Source: Lachnoclostridium sp. UBA7122 (GTDB lineage Bacteria; Bacillota; Clostridia; Lachnospirales; Lachnospiraceae). From it: DNA of 15,680 nt. The stretch's first letter is position 1. Each line of letters starts with the position of its first letter. Under the pieces are notes generated by a model. That model ran no database searches. It was not told where the DNA came from and saw nothing but the letters and a program-made list of their open reading frames with translations. Positions 13,663-15,680 of the stretch are shown here, piece by piece. The stretch lies in the NCBI GenBank assembly GCA_002493085.1, contig DKXQ01000238.1:1946-17625 (forward strand). Direction: 5' to 3'. The position numbers were made by a program, and so were the translations under genes.

Positions 13663-13712
13663 TGACACAGTGTCATCATAATTATAATACATCTTTTCTG
13701 ACATGATGTCAA
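13663..13712 (-). promoter_or_regulatory. Promoter with two TetR-type operators
   Basis: On the minus strand TTGACA (13712-13707), a 17-bp spacer and TATTAT (13689-13684) form a strong promoter. TGACATGATGTCA (13699-13711) overlaps the -35 and TGACACAGTGTCA (13663-13675) covers the expected transcription start, with centres 36 bp apart. Both are perfect outside the central bases and share TGACA-N3-TGTCA, so they are the likely sites of the TetR repressor encoded downstream. The region 13713-13848 shows no gene. Confidence 0.8.
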
Positions 13713-13848
13713 TATGTTTTTTCAAGTTTTTAGGGTATAAATTTCTTTTGGTATAAAAATAGAGTACCTCACAAAGAAATACTCCATTTCATCACTGTTT
13801 AATACTTTATAACTGCTGCTCCGTTCTGTTTCAAAAAATAAAAAGTTA

Positions 13849-14562
13849 TTAAAGTCCTTTCACATAAACAATTTCTTCAGTTTCTACACAAAATGCTGCC
13901 AGATTTCCCCCGGATACACATGCACAGTCTATAGCAATATGGCCATTTTTCTTATATACTTCTGGTTTTTCCCAGCCTTTTATACAAACAGTTGGCGTAT
14001 GTCCTGTAACCAGAAAAACATTCTCTTCCTGATAATAACGTCTTGTATAGTCTGTCCTTTCATCCAGAAAATCATATAAATCATATTCATCCAGACTTTT
14101 ATCTGGTTCAAAATTTCCAGGCCCTGTATGAACCAATCTGTATTCTTTCCTATTATTTTCTATTATCTCATACAAAGATGCCTCTGCTATATAATCCAGT
14201 ATATGCATTTTTTCTGAATAATCCAATTTTATAAATTGCTTTGCGGTAATCCATCCACCGTCTTGAAACCATAAGTTATAGTCTAAAAGAAATTCTGTTG
14301 TCAAATATTTATTATAATTTTCCTCTGTAATTACTTCAGAAAGTTTTTTCATCAGTGTGTACATGATAAAATCATGATTTCCTAAAACAAATATAACATT
14401 AGACCGCTTCATCATATCCTGCAATACCTTAACTGGTTCTGGCCCACGGTCTATAGCATCACCCAGAACATACAATTTATCCTCTGGTGAAAATTTTATT
14501 TTTTCAAGCAGTCTTTGATATTGTTCAAAACAACCGTGTATATCAGAAATAATATATTCCAT
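13849..14562 (-). CDS. PPP-type metallophosphoesterase
   Basis: Protein of 237 residues of the serine/threonine phosphatase / ApaH-like superfamily. Metal-binding motifs in order: SDIHGC (6-11), GDAIDRG (34-40), GNHD (61-64), a His in LVHTGPG, and TGHTP, then IDCACVSGGNLAAFC near the end. This is the full-length single-domain architecture of small bacterial PPP phosphatases, which act on phosphoproteins or dinucleoside polyphosphates; the substrate cannot be told from sequence. It is cytoplasmic. GGAGG lies 10 nt before ATG 14562. It is on the same strand as a winged-helix regulator 268 bp upstream. It could counteract the kinase at 1137-2720, but they are 11 kb apart and no link is shown. 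Confidence 0.88.
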   Translation of the reverse strand: MEYIISDIHGCFEQYQRLLEKIKFSPEDKLYVLGDAIDRGPEPVKVLQDMMKRSNVIFVLGNHDFIMYTLMKKLSEVITEENYNKYLTTEFLLDYNLWFQDGGWITAKQFIKLDYSEKMHILDYIAEASLYEIIENNRKEYRLVHTGPGNFEPDKSLDEYDLYDFLDERTDYTRRYYQEENVFLVTGHTPTVCIKGWEKPEVYKKNGHIAIDCACVSGGNLAAFCVETEEIVYVKGL

Positions 14563-14563
14563 A

Positions 14564-14659
14564 TTAATTTTTCCTCCACATATTTAACATCAGGTTTAGC
14601 TGTCTGCCCGCCGTACCAGACAGACAGCCTTGCACTATACCTGTACACACTTTTTTCAT
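14564..14659 (-). CDS. Possible 31-residue leader ORF before the phosphatase
   Basis: ATG 14659 opens MKKVCTGIVQGC and ends at TAA 14564, one base before the phosphatase ATG. A 14-residue frame (14656-14700, MQRQICRACGVIRR) overlaps its start as ATGA. The phosphatase GGAGG lies inside it, so translation could be coupled. There is no good RBS for either frame, and coding is doubtful. The rest of 14563-14830 holds a GCTGTCTG/CAGACAGC stem (14599-14628) and no other gene. Confidence 0.2.
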   Translation of the reverse strand: MKKVCTGIVQGCLSGTAGRQLNLMLNMWRKN

Positions 14660-14830
14660 CTTCTTATAACGCCACATGCTCTACATATCTGGCGCTGCAT
14701 ATGTACTATAAAATCCCTCCTTTTAATTTTAAAATCTCCCATATGCAGTATTATATTAACATATTATAATTCTAAAAAACGACAACATTAGAGTTTTTAT
14801 TTTAGAAGGTCTATCACAATTTTGAATATT

Positions 14831-15373
14831 TTATAAATATCTCAACATTTTGCCATCCTCTATAAAAATACCATATCCATCATATACATTAAACATATCA
14901 TCATCCATAATAACAATATATCCCTGTTTATCTTTACTGTATCCAGCATCATAACCAATATGCCGGAGTGTTTCAAAATCTCTCTGCCTCATTCTTTCAG
15001 AAGCTTCTGGAAACATTTCAAAATAAATGTTTACCGGATTATTTATGCCTAGACAACTGCATGCCACAAGTCTCTGCAAACGTTTTAAATGTTGTATCTT
15101 TTTTAATGAAATATCTTTTTTAGGAGCAATTTCTCCTGTTGGTTTGCCAGTCCAGACATATCCCTTTTCCTTCTTTGAATATTTTACACAAAGCAGGCCA
15201 GCATCAGTTAAATCCCTGATATCTCTTTGAAGAGTTCTTTTTTCAAGCTTTCCCAATATAAACTTTATATCCCCATATGTTATTACTTCATCAATTTGAT
15301 AAGGAAATGAAGTAAACATCCCGTATAAAATTAGCTGGCGCTCTATCTGGTTTAATTCTATCAATTCTTTCAT
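14831..15373 (-). CDS. Winged-helix (DeoR/YafY-like) regulator
   Basis: Protein of 180 residues. The N-terminal 75 residues form a winged helix-turn-helix: IERQLILYGMFTSFPYQI, then GKLEKRTLQRDIRDLTDAG with the recognition helix at about 44-60, and GYVWTG as the wing. This layout is that of YafY/DeoR-type regulators. The C-terminal part (FPEASERMRQRDFETLRHIGY, YDGYGIFIEDGKMLRYL) does not show a clear WYL domain, so it is a short or divergent form. ATG 15373 has no good RBS, and its upstream region is the end of the IscB-bearing element, 6 bp away. Its native leader may therefore have been replaced. The target is unknown. Confidence 0.7.
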   Translation of the reverse strand: MKELIELNQIERQLILYGMFTSFPYQIDEVITYGDIKFILGKLEKRTLQRDIRDLTDAGLLCVKYSKKEKGYVWTGKPTGEIAPKKDISLKKIQHLKRLQRLVACSCLGINNPVNIYFEMFPEASERMRQRDFETLRHIGYDAGYSKDKQGYIVIMDDDMFNVYDGYGIFIEDGKMLRYL

Positions 15374-15379
15374 ATTAAA

Positions 15380-15680
15380 TCAGCAAGGAAACCCACTACC
15401 TTTAGGCGGTGAAGTGGCAAGGGGGAATTGCGTATTCCCACATAGCCTGTTTTCTTATCTCTGCTAGATATCCTTTTACTAGATATTCTGCTTGGTTTCT
15501 CTTGCGTATACCTCCTTTCAAAATGTTACTTTTATGTGTCTGTCTGTTATGTCTACGGACTTTTTTCTGAAAATAGTAATATCCTAGCGGGGTTACTAGT
15601 GGGTTTCCACTAATACACCGTGCATCTGCATAATGTTCTTTTGGCAGGTTGTTTTTAATTCTTATATTTTTTGTAATATA
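15380..15680 (-). CDS. iscB: IscB-like RNA-guided endonuclease, C-terminal part (runs off the window)
   Basis: An open frame enters from the right edge and ends at TGA 15380-15382, giving about 99 residues. ITKNIRIKNNLPKEHYADA, CISGNP and YYYFQKKVRRHNRQTHK match the end of the HNH region and the following basic segment of IscB proteins (Cas9 ancestors of IS200/IS605-type elements). NILKGGIRKRNQAEYLVKGY follows. The usual next part (RLFDKV...FGRR...) is absent; instead come LAEIRKQAMWEY and AIPLATSPPKGSGFPC. A tail of this kind is common where such ORFs run into the element's end hairpin. A deletion of some 50 residues is likely, near a repeated ATATCTAG. The nuclease may be impaired. Confidence 0.75.
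15393..15417. repeat. Hairpin at the end of the IscB element
   Basis: CCACT (15393-15397) and AGTGG (15413-15417) enclose inner ACC/GGT pairing within the last codons of the IscB frame. Subterminal hairpins overlapping the ORF end are typical of IS200/IS605-type right ends, where they guide the single-strand transposase. The exact element end is probably within 15370-15392. Confidence 0.5.

Noticed and set aside
1..15680. CRISPR array
   Set aside because: No regularly spaced direct repeats of 25-40 bp were seen. The only array-like spacing is the three-site operator at 11796-11862.

Overview
The window looks like an accessory region from a low-GC Gram-positive gut anaerobe, most likely a Lachnospiraceae-type clostridium. 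The reasons are AT-rich codon use, GGAGG-type ribosome binding sites, textbook TTGACA/TATAAT promoters and the protein families present. No rRNA, tRNA or CRISPR array is visible. All cellular genes read on the minus strand; the only convincing plus-strand gene is an IS4-type transposase.

Region 1 (about 200-8460) resembles a defence or accessory island. It holds a HEPN protein of the TIGR02391/Ymh type (261-959), a Hanks-type Ser/Thr kinase with extra N- and C-terminal domains (1137-2720), a degenerate reading frame (2922-3206), a large gene split by an IS element (3213-6975), and a 453-residue protein with nuclease-like motifs (7100-8461). The split gene is the most informative locus. Removing the IS with one copy of a 7-bp target duplication joins a DUF4365 nuclease-like N-terminus in frame to a STAND/NACHT-like ATPase and a pentapeptide-repeat tail, giving one protein of about 721 residues.

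Region 2 (about 8550-9200) has no intact gene. It holds a frameshifted small gene with an intact RBS, a perfect 13-bp-arm palindrome that looks like an operator, and other inverted repeats, probably debris of an integrative element.

Region 3 (9222-11860) is a compact four-gene minus-strand operon: a ribbon-helix-helix/zinc-ribbon regulator, a coiled-coil protein with one hydrophobic segment, a protein with an ADP-ribosyltransferase-like YHAT...GL motif, and an unrecognised 274-residue protein. Its promoter is consensus (TTGACA-17-TATAAT) with a GGATATCC dyad in the spacer and further copies about 25 bp to each side. This is the best candidate for an undescribed autoregulated module.

Region 4 (12005-13712) is a decayed redox operon. 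A promoter overlaps a pair of TetR-type dyads. Behind it lie a short broken reading frame, an intact TetR regulator, an internally deleted aldo/keto reductase and a 3'-truncated flavodoxin. Each broken gene carries a palindrome at or near its break; one is a 34-bp palindrome flanked by perfect 8-bp direct repeats.

Region 5 (13849-15680) has a PPP-type metallophosphoesterase, a winged-helix regulator, and at the right edge the C-terminal part of an IscB-like RNA-guided nuclease whose stop codon lies 6 bp before the regulator's start.
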